A stretch of DNA of 64,000 nucleotides, taken from positions 29,828,667-29,892,666 of the forward strand of contig CP154956.1 of NCBI GenBank assembly GCA_039621445.1. The letters run 5' to 3'. Positions 1-10,380 of this stretch are shown in pieces. The first letter of the stretch is position 1; every line of letters starts with the position of its first letter. The position numbers and the translations under genes are program-made. Under the pieces are notes generated by a model. That model was not told where the DNA came from. It searched no databases and was given only the letters and a program-made list of their open reading frames with translations. This DNA is from Euglena gracilis. Taxonomy: Eukaryota > Euglenida > Euglenophyceae > Euglenales.

Positions 1-365
1 TCCGCCGAACGCGCCGCCTTCGACCTGGCCTTCGAGGAGCTGTCCCACTCCCTCGACATGCAGGTCCCCACTCTCCTCCTCGGCGACTGGAACGGCTCCG
101 CCCTCCCGTCGCGCGACTATTGCAGCCGCTCCGGCCGCCAACGCCCGCCCTGCCCCCTCCTCTCCCACCTGACGGGTCCCGGTGCCCCGTAGTCCGACGT
201 CCACGCCACCCTGCTGCCGGAGCCCCTGCCCATGACCTTCCGCTCGCCCCTCTCCTCCGGAGCCGTCGCCGCGTCCCGCATCGACCTGATCCTGGCGAAC
301 TCCGCCGCCCTTCCCCTGCTCCGCTCCGCGACGGTCGACGAGGACTTCCGCGACGGACGCACTCC
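1..365 (+). pseudogene. LINE-1 endonuclease domain, C-terminal part (broken)
   Basis: Frame 1 reads L-L-L-G-D-W-N-G, the G-D-(F/W)-N motif of AP-endonuclease-like LINE nucleases, then S-R-I-D-L-I-L, the S-R-I-D substrate-side motif. The expected terminal H-S-P follows only after a frame change near 355 (H-S-P-A-F-V-S). An in-frame TAG lies at 190-192. The domain normally nicks target DNA to prime reverse transcription. Here it is truncated by the window edge and non-functional. Confidence 0.72.
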
Positions 366-1631
366 CCAGCCTTTGTCTCCCTCACCCTCTCATCCGGCCG
401 CATCGACTGGAGCCCCCCGCTGCCGCGCCCTCCCCCCCTCCTCTATGGCCCCTCCGCCGACCTCGCCTCCTCAGAGCAGTGGTCCGACCTGCTGCGCCGA
501 TGGACCTCCTCCCCGGAAGCCGCCGCCCTGTCCCCGTCCTCAGCCCACTCCCTGGAGTCCCTCTCCCGCGCCTTGCACGCCGCCCTGCACCGCCTGGTGG
601 CCCTCGCCGGTGGTTGGTCAACCCGGTCCTCCGTCCGCCGGCCCGCCTATGACTCCCCGAAGGTGCTCCAGCTCCGCGGCGCCCTCTCCCTGCTCCACCG
701 CCTGGAGAAGCTCACCTCCGCCCCACCGCACCCCGGCCCCTGGCCGCTCACTTGGTGCCGAATCCTTGACTCCCTCAATCACCGCGGAATACATCTGCCC
801 CGCACCTCCGTGCCGCCCCTGCGCTCCGCCATCGCCTCCGAAGCAGCTTCCTGCCGCTCGTCCCTGGATCGTGAACTCCATGCCCTCCGCCGTGCGCGAC
901 ACTCCCGATGGCAAGCCGCGCTACCACGCCTATGGCACGAACGCCCAGCCGCCGTCTTCCGGTGGCTCAAGGCGGAGTCCATCCCCTTCGGCTCCCGCCC
1001 CGTCCTCGACGCCTCCGGCCATCAATGCCTCTCACGCCGCGACGTGGACGCCGCAGTGCGGGCCTTCTGGGTGGACGAGGTGCTGCGTCAGCACGCGGAC
1101 CAGTGCCCCACGGAAAGATGGACGGCCTTCGTCTCCTCGGAGTTCGGCCCCCATATCCCTTCCGCACCATGGCCTTCGGCGTCCTGGTCCGAAGACCGCG
1201 TCCGGGCTGCCCTGAGGAGCATGCGCGACGCCGCGGCCCCCGGCAGGAACGGCGTGCCCCTCGCCGCCTGGAAGGCCATGCCGCCAGTGTGGTTCGCCGC
1301 CATCGCGCGCTTGCTCAACCTCGTGGAGCGGGAGCGGCGTTGGCCGCCGGAGTGGCTCAACGCCTACGTCGCCATGATCCCGAAGTCATCTGGCGGCTCC
1401 CGCCCCCAAGATCAACGCCCCATCACCGTGCTGGAGGTGGTGTACCGCGTGTGGTCGAAGGGCACCATCTCGTTGTGGGGCCCCGTGCTCCAGCAGTTCT
1501 TCCTCAGTGACGCCGTCTTCGGCTTCCGCTCCAACGCAGCACCCTCCACGCTGCCCAAGTCGTCTCCGACCTCATCCATTCCGCCGCCGCGGAGAACTCC
1601 GAGCTGTGGCTGGCCTCCTTCGACGTGGTGA
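360..1631 (+). pseudogene. LINE-1 linker and N-terminal reverse transcriptase (frame 3)
   Basis: This open stretch continues from the endonuclease tail to the fingers of the reverse transcriptase. Recognisable motifs are the A-A-A-P-G-R-N-G-V-P-L-A-A-W block (about 1,222-1,272), the V-A-M-I-P-K block (about 1,369-1,386) and R-P-I-T-V-L-E-V-V-Y-R (about 1,417-1,452). This matches the usual (A/S)PGxDG / PK / RPI order of LINE polymerases. The frame is lost near 1,535. The continuing protein (reaching S-F-D-V-V-K-C-F-D) is in the frame that runs on to 5,056, so the final residues before the stop at 1,631 are not native. Confidence 0.78.
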
Positions 1632-2640
1632 AGTGCTTCGACTCCCTCCCTTGGTGGGCAGTCTTTGGTACCTTGCGCCACGCCGGGATCCCGGCGGCCA
1701 CCGTCGACTGCTTCGAGGCCTTCTATGGCTCCCTGCAGCGCCGCTTCCGCTACGGCAGCGTCGACGGAGCATCGTGGTCCGCCGCCAATGGGCTCGCCCA
1801 GGGGTGCCCTGCCAGCCCAGACCTGCTCAACATCCTCTTCGAAGCGTTCCACCGGTGGGTGGCCTCCTCCGGTTGTGGCCTCTCCGTCACCGGCATCCAC
1901 GTGGCGTCCCTCAGCTTCGCCGATGACCTCGTCCTCGTCGGGCGTAATGCGGCCAGCATCTCCACCCTGGTGGATGGTTACCTCCGCTGGTGCTCCCTCC
2001 TCGGCGTGCGGATCACCAAGGTGCAGCTCTGGTCCTCCCTGGGCTCGGGTCACACCGTCACCGTCGGCTCCTCCACCTTCTGCTCCGCCCCCGGGTTCCG
2101 CTTCGTCGGCATCGAACTCGGCCTCCCCGAGCCATCCGCCTCCCGGACCCACTTCGGCCCCCGCATCCGCAACGCCCTCGCCGCCGCCAGCCGCCTCCGC
2201 TCGCTGCCTCTGCCCGCCGCCGTCTGCTGTACTCTGTGGCGGACTGCCGTGCTGCCGAAGGCTCTGTACGGCTGTCAACTCCGCCGCGTGCGGCCCTCCG
2301 ACCTCGCCCCGCTAGCCGCCGCCGGCAAGTCGCTGTTCCACAAACCGCCGCTCGAGCTCAACCTCTGGCGGAGTCCGGACATCGCCATGGGCCTCCCCCT
2401 GGGCGCTTCCGCCGTCTGCGCTCCCATCACCGAGGCCCGCCTCCTGCAGCTCCGCTGGCTGCAACTCCTGGCCAACTCCCCAACCCTCGTCGGCACCATT
2501 CACCGCGCCGTGGCCTGCCCCGCTTCGGAATGGCATGAGCCCTCCCCCGCCCTCCAGTCCGCCCTCACCGCCCTTGGCTGGTCGATCCGGCGCAACCCCG
2601 CCTCCGCCCTCGCCGCCGTTGCCCAAGGCCAGGGGGTGGC
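1540..2640 (+). pseudogene. LINE-1 reverse transcriptase catalytic core and thumb
   Basis: RNA-directed DNA polymerase core. Motif A is S-F-D-V-V-K-C-F-D (about 1,615-1,641), with the first catalytic Asp. G-L-A-Q-G-C-P-A-S-P is motif B (about 1,790-1,820). F-A-D-D (1,916-1,927) is the catalytic pair, with Phe where many elements have Tyr. The thumb continues to about 2,630 and is rich in Leu and Ala. All three catalytic aspartates are present, so the polymerase core itself is not obviously damaged, but the surrounding frame is broken. Just after the core the sense of the DNA switches. Confidence 0.85.
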
Positions 2641-3062
2641 CGGCAGAGATGGCCGCGTCGTCGTGCGCCTTCACTTACGGAGGGCCGGCGGGGAGGAGCA
2701 GGAGCGGGCGAGGGCGAGGACGTGGCGGACATCGAAGCGGTCGGGGCAGCGGAGGACGGCGGACAGCGGGCGCATGCCCCATCCACGGAGCAGCTGGAGG
2801 GAGCACAGCGAGTCCGTGAACACCTCGGGGGGGCAGAGGGAGAGGGCGGAACCCAGGGCGGCGAGCTCGCAGTGTGTACTGCTGCGCGGGGAAGGGACGG
2901 TGAGGAGGATGGACGTTGCGGTGTCGGGGCACCAGACCGCTGCACCACCTTGGGGGCCGAGGGAGCCGTCGGTGAAGGCTGCCTCTGGGAGGGGGAAGCT
3001 GTCGGCGGGGGCGAGGGAGATCTCTCCGGGGAAAGAGCACTCGGGGGCGAGGGAAGGCCAGG
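2637..3062 (-). pseudogene. LINE-1 RNase H domain, inverted relative to its element
   Basis: Reading the minus strand from 3,060 down to 2,640 gives a clear type I RNase H: A-F-T-D-G-S (first Asp, about 2,973), H-C-E-L-A-A-L (catalytic Glu, about 2,870), F-T-D-S-L (second Asp, about 2,818), then K-A-H-D-D after a frame slip near 2,675. The distal part of the same domain, A-D-S-L-A-K-R-A-A, is on the + strand at about 3,067-3,093, where the element resumes. A block of about 425 bp has therefore been flipped inside the copy. Both junctions lie in GGCC-rich sequence. The + strand stays open across the flipped block only because of its high G+C. Confidence 0.8.
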
Positions 3063-5056
3063 CCTCCGCCGACTCCTTGGCGAAGCGGGCAGCTCACTCC
3101 CCAAACCTCCCCGCCTGGGCCCCCCCTGCAGCATGCCGAGATGCGGTCGACCTCCTCGACGCCGTGGGCTCCCCGGTCCTGGACATCGAGAGGCACTTCC
3201 CCCTGGCGTGGTGGGACCGCCAGCGCCGGAATTGGGGGCCCCCCGGCTCCCGGCCGCGCCTCGAACCCCTCTTTCCCCCAGACGTGGCCTTCGACTGGTC
3301 GGTCTCCACCATCATCTTCGCCCGACCCTCCCTCCGCTCCAACGCCTTCCACCACCCTGTGGCCCCCGCCGTCATCAAATGGGTAGCCCGCGTGCGCTCG
3401 GGCTGCCTCGCCACCCAGGCTCGGCGAGTGCGGTGCGGTTTCGCCACGGACCCCGCCTGCCCATGTTGCGGTGTGGAGGAGGAGGACGACCTCCACCTGC
3501 TGGCTGGCTGTCCGGCCACCGGTTCCGCGGACTGGTCGGTCGCCATCCCCGAGACTTGGCTGTCCGCCGCCCGCCGCTGCGACCTCTCCATCCCCCCTCC
3601 GCCGGCCCCCTGGACCGCGCAGCACCACCTGCCCCTCACCGCCGCGCTCATCCCGACGTCCGCCCTCGCTCACCACCCAACACCCGCCGCCGACGCCCTC
3701 CGCTTCCTGCGCCGCCTGCATCTGGCCCTGGCCGAGCGCCTCGCCGAGCTGCTGAGCCGCCGCTACGCCCTCCTGCTGTCCCCAGCCCACCTGTCCCGTG
3801 CCCCCCCCGCGTCCTCGTCATCCTCAGCCGCCCCGCGCCTCCGCCGCCCCTGCCCCCTGCCGCCGGAACGCCAGCTGACCGTCCCCGACCTCCGCCGGCT
3901 GGAGATCGCTCGCCGCACAACGACAGCCCCCCCACCCGCCCCCGATCCGATCCCGCCGCATGGGGAGACCCGGCGTCTCTGGCTCCGCGCCCGGCTGCTT
4001 CGCCTGCTGACCGAGAACATGGTCGTCTGCCCCGCCTCCGCCGGCTGCTCGGCCCCCGCCATCCTCGCGGTCTTCGAATCCGTCACGGGCGAGCACTTCA
4101 CAGCCTCCCCCGGCACCGCCGCCAAGGCTCGCGCCACAGCCATCGCCCGTGTCCTGGGCAACCTCATCCAGGAGGGTGCCCCCCTCTCCCCTCCCCTCGA
4201 ACGCATGCAGCGGCAAGGTACCTGGTACTACAACCGCGCCCCCCGCTCCGTCCTGGACACGGACCGCTGGCTCCGCTCCGCTCACGCCCGGGAAGCCGCG
4301 CACCCGTCCACCGCCCTCCACGTCACCATGGCCTCGGTGGATGCCTCCCTGGCCGCGTGGATACGCGACCACCGCCACCTCCGACCGGTTCCCCCGGAAC
4401 GCGGCGAGTGCAGCATGGCGCTCCTCCTTCTCTGGGAGACCGATCATGGCCGCCCGTTCCCCACCACGGCAGCTCTCGACCCCTCCAAGGTACTATCCGG
4501 CTTCACCCGCCGCCTCCATGACCGCATTCGGCGCGAGCCCGACCTGGCCTGGCTGCAGTTCAAGGACGTGCACCTGCCCTTGGCGCGTGGAATCCCCGCC
4601 TCGCATCACGTCCGCTGGTCGGTCCTCATCGCGGAGCCCCCTGCTGGCCCCGAAGCAGCGTGGTACACTGCCTTCGTGTCTCGTTGGCAGTCCTACCTCC
4701 GCTCCCTGGTGGACCCGTCTCTGACGCCGGCGTCTCTCCTCCTGCCGGGGACCGCCGTCTCCTCTCCCCAATCGTCGGACTCGACGCAAGACGTCCCAGC
4801 CCCCTCAGCTCCCCAGACGCCCCCGCCGCAGCGTCCCTCCGGCTCGGACATACCCACACCCCAGCCTGCTGCCCTGCCTGGGCGTACTCGCCCCCCGAGA
4901 CCGCCCCCCCGCATCCCCACCCGGGCGCGCCGCCCCGCCTCGCCACCGGCCGAGCACCGCCCCTCGAAGCGGCAGTCCACCCTGGCTGCCTGGATGCAAC
5001 CGCCCCGATCCCGGCCACCTCCCCATGGCCAGGCAGCGGAGGGCCCGCCGACTTAG
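3063..5056 (+). pseudogene. LINE-1 post-RNase H region: Cys-His knuckle and proline-rich tail
   Basis: After A-D-S-L-A-K-R-A-A the + strand reads about 660 residues to a TAG at 5,054-5,056. At about 3,458-3,513 is C-P-C-C-G followed by D-L-H-L-L-A-G-C, a C-x2-C-x8-H-x4-C type knuckle typical of the region after RNase H in LINE proteins and thought to bind nucleic acid. The middle is Ala/Arg/Leu rich. The last 120 residues are Pro-rich with basic clusters. No other domain was recognised. This part looks intact over its whole length. Confidence 0.68.
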
Positions 5057-5263
5057 CCTCGGCGGGCCGGGGCGCGGGAATCACGGTGATGGCCAACCAC
5101 CACCGCCGTTGAGCCCATACAGCGCCCGGTGATGAACGAGTTCATCACCAACCGAACCCCCCCCCCCTCCACCTTGTCGGCCAGGGCCTCCACCTTGCTC
5201 GCCAACAGCATCATGTTCTGGGCCACCAGGCCAACTTGGTCCAGCACCAAAGTCAATTTTTTG
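5057..5263 (-). other. Element tail; short minus-strand open frame of unknown meaning
   Basis: The end of the GC-rich block. A minus-strand frame of 67 codons (5,256 to 5,053) has a heptad-like stretch V-A-Q-N-M-M-L-L-A-S-K-V-E-A-L-A-D-K-V, suggesting a short coiled coil. It could be the end of a protein on the other strand or chance in GC-rich DNA. A palindrome GGTGATGAACGAGTTCATCACC lies at 5,130-5,151. I do not call a gene. Confidence 0.25.
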
Positions 5264-6094
5264 TTAAGCCAGCGTTTGAGACGCCGGGCTCAGGACAGAA
5301 CCGGCGTCCCCCCCCACGGGCTTTCGGACGCCGGTTCTGTCCTAAAGCCCGGCGTTAGGAACGCCGGCTTTGTCCAAAGCCCGGCGTCCGATTTTCATTC
5401 CAAAAAATGTCACCAAAAGTGCCCAAAAGTGGCCCTAAGGTGCTGGTATGAGTGTTTCAACCATCAAGGACAATGAATTTTGCCATATGGGGACCAGTGG
5501 GATGGATATCCAAATTTGGTGAAAATTGGCCCAGATTTGGAAATAGAGTACCGTGCAGCGTGGAAAGATCTGATGAGCACCGCTGGTCGTCTGTTGAAAA
5601 GAGCTTTCGATCGAGGGGTAACTTGGTACCCTAACGTTGCATGCAGCCCGAGATACGCTCGCGATCGTCGGATCGGCCAGAATCTGAGTCGAAATTTGTC
5701 GCAATTTTCAGTGATTTTTGGTTTAAGATGCTTAATAAACCTTACAGAAACGTTTTTCCTCTTCGAATCAACGACCTGAGGGCCTTGGGGGGGCACCAGA
5801 GTTGTGAAATTAGGATTCCCCACTGACAGAAAATAAGACCTCCAGGCCACGTGGCTGAATTTGGTGGTGATCGCCAGTCGTCTGATGAAAAGAGCTTTCG
5901 ATCGAGGGGTGATTTTATACCTGGACGATTGACACAGCCAGAAATACCCTCGCGATCGCCGGAATTTGGTGAAGTGCAAAGTGGTGTGACATTGCAGTTC
6001 AGTGGTCGGAGATTGGTCCTGGGAGTGTCCTTTGGCTGAAGGGTGGGGACGCCGGTTCTGTCCTGAGCCCGGCGTCTCTAAAACGCCGGCTTAA
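5264..6094. mobile_element. TTAA-flanked inverted-repeat element (about 823 bp)
   Basis: TTAA occurs at 5,264-5,267 and 6,091-6,094. Just inside each is the same sequence in opposite orientation: GCC(A/G)GCGTTT followed by GAGACGCCGGGCTCAGGACA, then GAACCGGCGTCCCC. That is about 45 bp of near-perfect terminal inverted repeat. The interior carries two copies, 285 bp apart, of a block with AGAGCTTTCGATCGAGGGG that also occurs at 10.0-10.3, 32.1 and 33.8 kb. No transposase is encoded. TTAA duplication is the hallmark of piggyBac-type and some related transposases, so this is inferred to be non-autonomous. Confidence 0.62.
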
Positions 6095-6098
6095 ACAA

Positions 6099-6215
6099 GA
6101 GGTCTCGGACGCCGGTTCTGTCCAAAGCCCGGCGTTCCAAACGCCGGTTCCGTCCTTCGGACGGAACCGGCGTTTGAAACGCCGGGCTTTGGACAGAACC
6201 GGCGTCCGAGACCTC
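6099..6215. repeat. Large foldback hairpin, 57-bp arms, 3-nt loop
   Basis: Arms 6,099-6,155 and 6,159-6,215 are complementary with one mismatch and a TTC loop in the core CCTTCGG. The arms are built from the same ACGCCGG / TTCTGTCC words as the TTAA element that ends five bases upstream, so the hairpin is probably related to that family. Confidence 0.8.
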
Positions 6216-6315
6216 TTTTTTGTAGTAGAGGATGACGTTGTCCAGCGGCACTTCCAGCACAGCTGGTGGGTCTTCTGGGGCCGCGGCCCCCGACATGGCG
6301 GTTTATGCGGAGATC

Positions 6316-6416
6316 GAAAAAAAAATAGACACTCAGAAAGTTTTGCTTATGGGTGAATCATAATTTTTTTTAAAAATCCCATCTTTCTGAGTGTCTATTT
6401 TTTTTCGTTCTTGCAT
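6316..6416. repeat. Short inverted repeat
   Basis: The word TAGACACTCAGAAAG, preceded by an A run, is repeated as its complement 50 bp downstream (about 6,316-6,341 and 6,391-6,416), both ending in CGAAAA/TTTTCG. This is a foldback or small MITE-like sequence without coding content. Confidence 0.6.
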
Positions 6417-6570
6417 AAACATGTCCGGAAGCCCCGGTAGGGGTTCAAGTCTCACGCCAACTTCCACGAGATCCAGAGATCATTCATTGAACATCAATCA
6501 ATTGAGTTCAAGGTGAGACATCAAGGAAGAAGTCAAGTCAAGGAATCAGGTCAAGACCTCAAAAGGCTGA

Positions 6571-7640
6571 GGATGCAGCCAGGAGGAGACGAAGTTGGCT
6601 GCATCCGAGCAAAGAGGCAGCGGAGTGATTCAAGTGGGGCATTAAGCCATGATGTAGGTGCAGTTTTTCAGGAGTCCGTACGAGGGCGGGACCTGGTGAA
6701 CCTGCGCGCCAAAAGCAGCACAGCCGCCACAGCAGCCGCGCCAAAGCCGAAAGCACAGCCAAGAAGCGTCCCCAAGGGGAGGGAAGGGCACAAAAGGAGG
6801 GGCCACGCCACAGGTGCACGTGGCAATCGGACGCCACAACGAAGAAGGACAAGGAGAAGAGATGGTGTCCGATGAGGAGGAAGAAGAAGAGGGACCACCA
6901 ACAGCCCTCACCTGCCCCTTCCCATTGTGCCCAGATTCCCTCACCACCAAATCCCGCAAAGCACTGGTGTCCCATCTGGCTGCGCGCCACGTGTCGCACG
7001 GACAAGTGGTGCCGCCGGCAGTCCTCCAAATGCTCGGGGTCCGGGTGTGCACAGGCCCCTGTCGCACACTCGTGCCCCAAAGCAAGAGGTGCAGGAACTG
7101 CCAGGGCGCACCACAAGGCCACGACACGACCACAGAGGCAATACGGGGCCCCGTGCCCCTCATCCCACCAAGAGATGCAGCCGCAGCGCAGCCAGGAACA
7201 CCATCCACAAGCCCGTGCCCACAAATGCTGCCGACATTCGATGAGGTGCTCGTATTGCATGTGCCCACGGTGAGACACATCCCGGCAATGTGTCGAACCG
7301 CCATCTCCCAAGAACTGGCACACCTGGTGAGGGAGGTGGCGGTCCCAGTGCCGACGTGGGAGGCGCTCCACCATCTCATGTGCTTCCCAAAGCTGGTCTT
7401 GCGTTCATCAGGCCGGGGTGGGAGCAAGCACCAGCGGCAGGCAGCACATGACATGGACCGGCGACTGCGCCTCTTTCAACAAGGCCAGCTGGGAACACTG
7501 TGGGCTGAGGCGAAAGCGCATGCACAACGAACCCCATTGGATCAACCGGCACGCACAAGGGCATAGGCAAAGCGGGATACACGCCATGCCAAAGGCATCC
7601 GCCAAAAAGGCGAAGGAGGGGAGTGGAGCCGGCAAAAGCA
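6571..7640 (+). pseudogene. LINE-2 N-terminal region with C2H2-like finger
   Basis: Two overlapping frames together look like the start of a LINE-2 protein. There is a basic Ala/Lys/Arg-rich leader (about 6,571-6,840), a Glu-rich patch, then a finger C-P-F-P-L-C ... H-L-A-A-R-H (about 6,913-6,990) and a Cys cluster C-T-G-P-C ... C-R-N-C (about 7,051-7,100). Downstream, H-V-P-T-V-R-H-I-P (about 7,258-7,284), then W-E-A-L-H-H-L-M-C-F-P-K-L-V-L-R (about 7,360-7,410) and L-G-T-L-W-A-E-A are the conserved segments found ahead of the reverse transcriptase in this class. A frame change near 6,820 and a stop at 7,564 show it is dead. The polymerase part is missing here. Confidence 0.62.
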
Positions 7641-7944
7641 GCACACACAAAGGGTAGCCCGCCCGCCCTGGACTCCATAAAGCGAGACAGAGAGAACATG
7701 CGCGACCCCACAAGCCGGCTATATCCCCTAAAAAAAAAATCCCATCGCGGCCAGCCAGACCTCCTCCTCTTTCAGAACCTCAACACTGAATCCAGACACA
7801 CCTCCTCCTCCTCTAAATCCCCCCAGCCAGCCGTGGCTGGCCATGGCTGCTGGCCAGACCTCCTCCTTTTTTTTGCCAGCCAGCCAGCCGCGGCTAGCCG
7901 TGGCTAGCCAGATATCCCAGCTCCATGGAGGTGGCTTCTTTGGG
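7641..7944. other. Gene-free spacer with GCCAGC/GCTGGC-type repeats
   Basis: Two short duplicated stretches reading CCAGCCAGACCTCCTCCT and GGCCAGACCTCCTCCTT, with several CAGCCAGCCG words and their complements. No coding signal is recognised. It separates two fragments of LINE-2. Confidence 0.5.
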
Positions 7945-8032
7945 CCAGTGACAAAAACTTGATCCCTCAGGCACAGTCTCCACACAATTCACAACGTTGG
8001 TGGAACCAGCAGGGCGTGCTTGCAGTGTGGAG
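7945..8032 (+). pseudogene. LINE-2 internal fragment
   Basis: About 85 bp nearly identical to 24,571-24,655 within the LINE-2 polymerase C-terminal region (S-D-K-N-L-I-P-Q-A-Q-S-P-H-N). Joined to the N-terminal fragment upstream, it suggests a copy with a large internal deletion. Confidence 0.7.
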
Positions 8033-9960
8033 TTAAGTGTCTTTTACAAGGAAAAAGACAAAAAGACCATTTCGACAAGGAATAAAACGTCAAAAATGTC
8101 GGAATGCTGTCGAAAACTGTCGGAAACCGAAAGGATCTGCTTGCCCCCGCGATCAACATTTTGCTCTTCTGGTGTGCCTTTCTGAGTACAGACAATGAAG
8201 ACAGCAATATTTTCTTTCGCAGATATGCCCTGGAAGACAACGGGGTTGGCAGAACAACCGCCCCGTCGCTATTGACGGGAAATGGAGGTTACTCAAGTGC
8301 GGTGCAGTCAACACTGTGAAGGATATTTGCCGGGGTTGTGGCCTCGAACGCCAAGAAAGATCCCGCCAAGGAGGATGCTGACTTCACAGCCCAGGTAAGC
8401 CTCTCTTCAAACGCTTAGCAGGTCTTGGGTTGGCAGAGTGTTTTCTTCATCAACTTTACAAGGTTGGGGCTTTCACTTTGGACTCTTGGGGGGGGGCAGG
8501 GTATGTGTCCCTTCACCAGGCTTTTTGTCTTCTTTCTCTTCGAGAAGTGCCGAAATCTTTTGAAACCTCTCTGGGCCGTCTTCAAAAATGTTTTTTCTGC
8601 ATTCTGTGCAAAAGATGGACAAATCCGCCGTATTGGTCCTTTTCACATTCACCTTTCTTCAGGTCATCATTGCTGGCAGAAGTCGACTGGCAAGATCTTT
8701 AAGAAAGGGCGCCCCGCACATCTTGCAGACGGGCTTTGGACAGGATGGTGCTCGCTGCATGCCCATCTCTGTTTCAGATACGATTCAAAATTGGGTGCAA
8801 GTTCTACACCATCCAGACGAAGATTGACCACAGTGCGTGTAACAACAACCCACTTCTGGAGATCCTGAGGCCCAGGGTTTGACTTGGCCCGTAGAGCGTT
8901 GTTCGTGTTTCAGCACCCCTCCCCAGAAAGTCCATTTCGCCCCCCCCAAAAACCTCCTGCCCTCCTCCCCACTAAAATCAATCCCCGTTCTGCTCCAAGT
9001 TTGCCCTAAGTCAATTCTGCGTCAGACCAGCCCAGGACAGTCTCCCCCACAAACGTCACTTTTTGGCCCCGAAAAGAAAAAATTTGCCCCTCCGAAGTCC
9101 ATTTTTTGCGCACCCCCCCCCCCAGAAGGTTGCCCTGGAAGTGAATGAAGTCCACTTGCAATTGGCAGCACCAAGAGCCTTTGGTTGTTGGTCAAGGAGT
9201 TGTACACCGAGATACTGAAGTTGCTTCCCATGGGTATTTTGTTCCCTTCCTGTTCCAATCGTGCGTAATCCGGCATCGTTCACCCCTTGGCTGACCCCCC
9301 CCCTTTTGCAATTACCCCTCCCCCACCAGCATTGCGCATTTGTTTCTGTTTTCATCAAAAGGCCACCATTTTCCCGTTAAATGGGTCTACGTTTTCCCAG
9401 AACCGGCCCCCCCCCACCCATTCGGTCCGACGCCCCCCCCCCCTCCAGATGCACAACAGCCAAGTGATGCACCCACGTGTTTTTCGGCACGTGTATTCTC
9501 TGCTCGCACACCGTCTGCTGCGGCGTGCGCCCTGGACCTGGAAGTCGCAAAAAAACCTCGTCCACTTGTTTTTTTTCTATTTCATGTCCAAAAAAACAGG
9601 TTGCAGAAAACAGGTTTTCAGTGTTGCATTTCACAGGCTGTCTCAAAAAAAAGTCTCCCTAGCACCGTTCCGATGCGGTTAAAAAAAAAGCGCACTGAAC
9701 GGCATTGTTCTTCGCTGACGAAAACGGAACCTAAAGTTGCCGTGCACCCTTGCGTCTTCCAGTATAGGCACCGGCCGGCTCCTCAGGACGGTCTACCTTG
9801 AACCTGCCCTGTCCGGCGGGGGCGGGCCGGCCGTTGCTAGTACTGGCCCGTCGCCAAAACTCAATAGGTCTTTTTCCGTACGTCAAAAACCTGTCTTTTT
9901 GGTTTATGACGACGGTTTTTGAACATTTTGGAGCATTTTTGGGCTCCTTTGGGCGCATGG
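8033..9960. other. No gene recognised; possible exon remnants
   Basis: At about 8,255-8,385 the + strand reads N-R-P-V-A-I-D-G-K-W-R-L-L-K-C ... C-R-G-C-G-L-E-R, protein-like and followed by a plausible donor GTAAGC at 8,394. At about 8,540-8,830 other frames contain C-F-F-C-I-L-C-K-R-W and K-I-G-C-K-F-Y-T-I-Q. These could be exons of an unknown Cys-rich protein, but no family was recognised. From 8,890 on the DNA is C-rich with A/C tracts and nothing convincing is encoded. Confidence 0.25.
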
Positions 9961-10380
9961 CCATATCGACCGGCGGATTGAAGTTTTCAAACGTCTGGTG
10001 CCATGTTACCCATCAATCGAAAGCTCTTCTCAAGTGCTTTTGGCAGATGGCCACAGGATTCAGCAATAATCCACACAGCGCTTATTTTCAGCGATCGTGC
10101 ATTCCAAAATTTGACATCCTAATTTGTGAAATCCCACACCTGAGGTGCCATACAGCATATCAATCGAAAGCTCTCGCCAAGGCCTTTCATTTGGTACCCA
10201 CAGAACTCAGCTATACTGCAGAGCACTCTGAAAATCGGCGATCGCATTTTCCGACCCTGTTTGCAAAGTCGAAATTCCTATGTTTCACCGGCCATGTTGC
10301 CCATCAATCGAAAGCTCTTCTCAGGGGCTTTCAGCCCACTCACCGTATTCTGTCTGAAGGCCTTTGAGCACAAACTCTCA
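9961..10380. repeat. Degenerate tandem repeat, about 145-bp period
   Basis: The word CATCAATCGAAAGCTCT (or close variants) recurs at about 10,011, 10,158 and 10,301, each followed by a similar TTCTCAAG.GCTTT stretch. The reverse complement of this block is present in the TTAA element at 5.6-5.9 kb and near 32.1 and 33.8 kb. Confidence 0.6.

Larger units (their letters stand above)
1..5112 (+). mobile_element. LINE-1: GC-rich non-LTR retrotransposon, left end outside window
   Basis: A single degenerate non-LTR retrotransposon reads along the + strand. In order it has the end of an apurinic-type endonuclease, a linker, a reverse transcriptase with an F-A-D-D active site, an RNase H segment (now inverted), a Cys-Cys-His-Cys knuckle and a proline-rich tail ending at 5,056. 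Base composition is far richer in G+C than the DNA beyond about 5,260. The copy is dead: there is a stop at 190-192, frame changes near 355 and 1,535, and an internal inversion. This domain order is known for APE-type LINEs carrying RNase H. The exact clade is not determined. The 5' part lies outside the window. Confidence 0.88.

Noticed and set aside
2675-3790. 371-codon minus-strand frame across LINE-1
   Set aside because: Only the part below 3,062 overlaps a real (RNase H) domain and in a different frame; the rest is the antisense of the LINE-1 plus frame.
5464-5979. 171-codon minus-strand frame inside the TTAA element
   Set aside because: It contains two copies of the repeated AGAGCTTTCGATCGA block and no recognised domain; probably chance.
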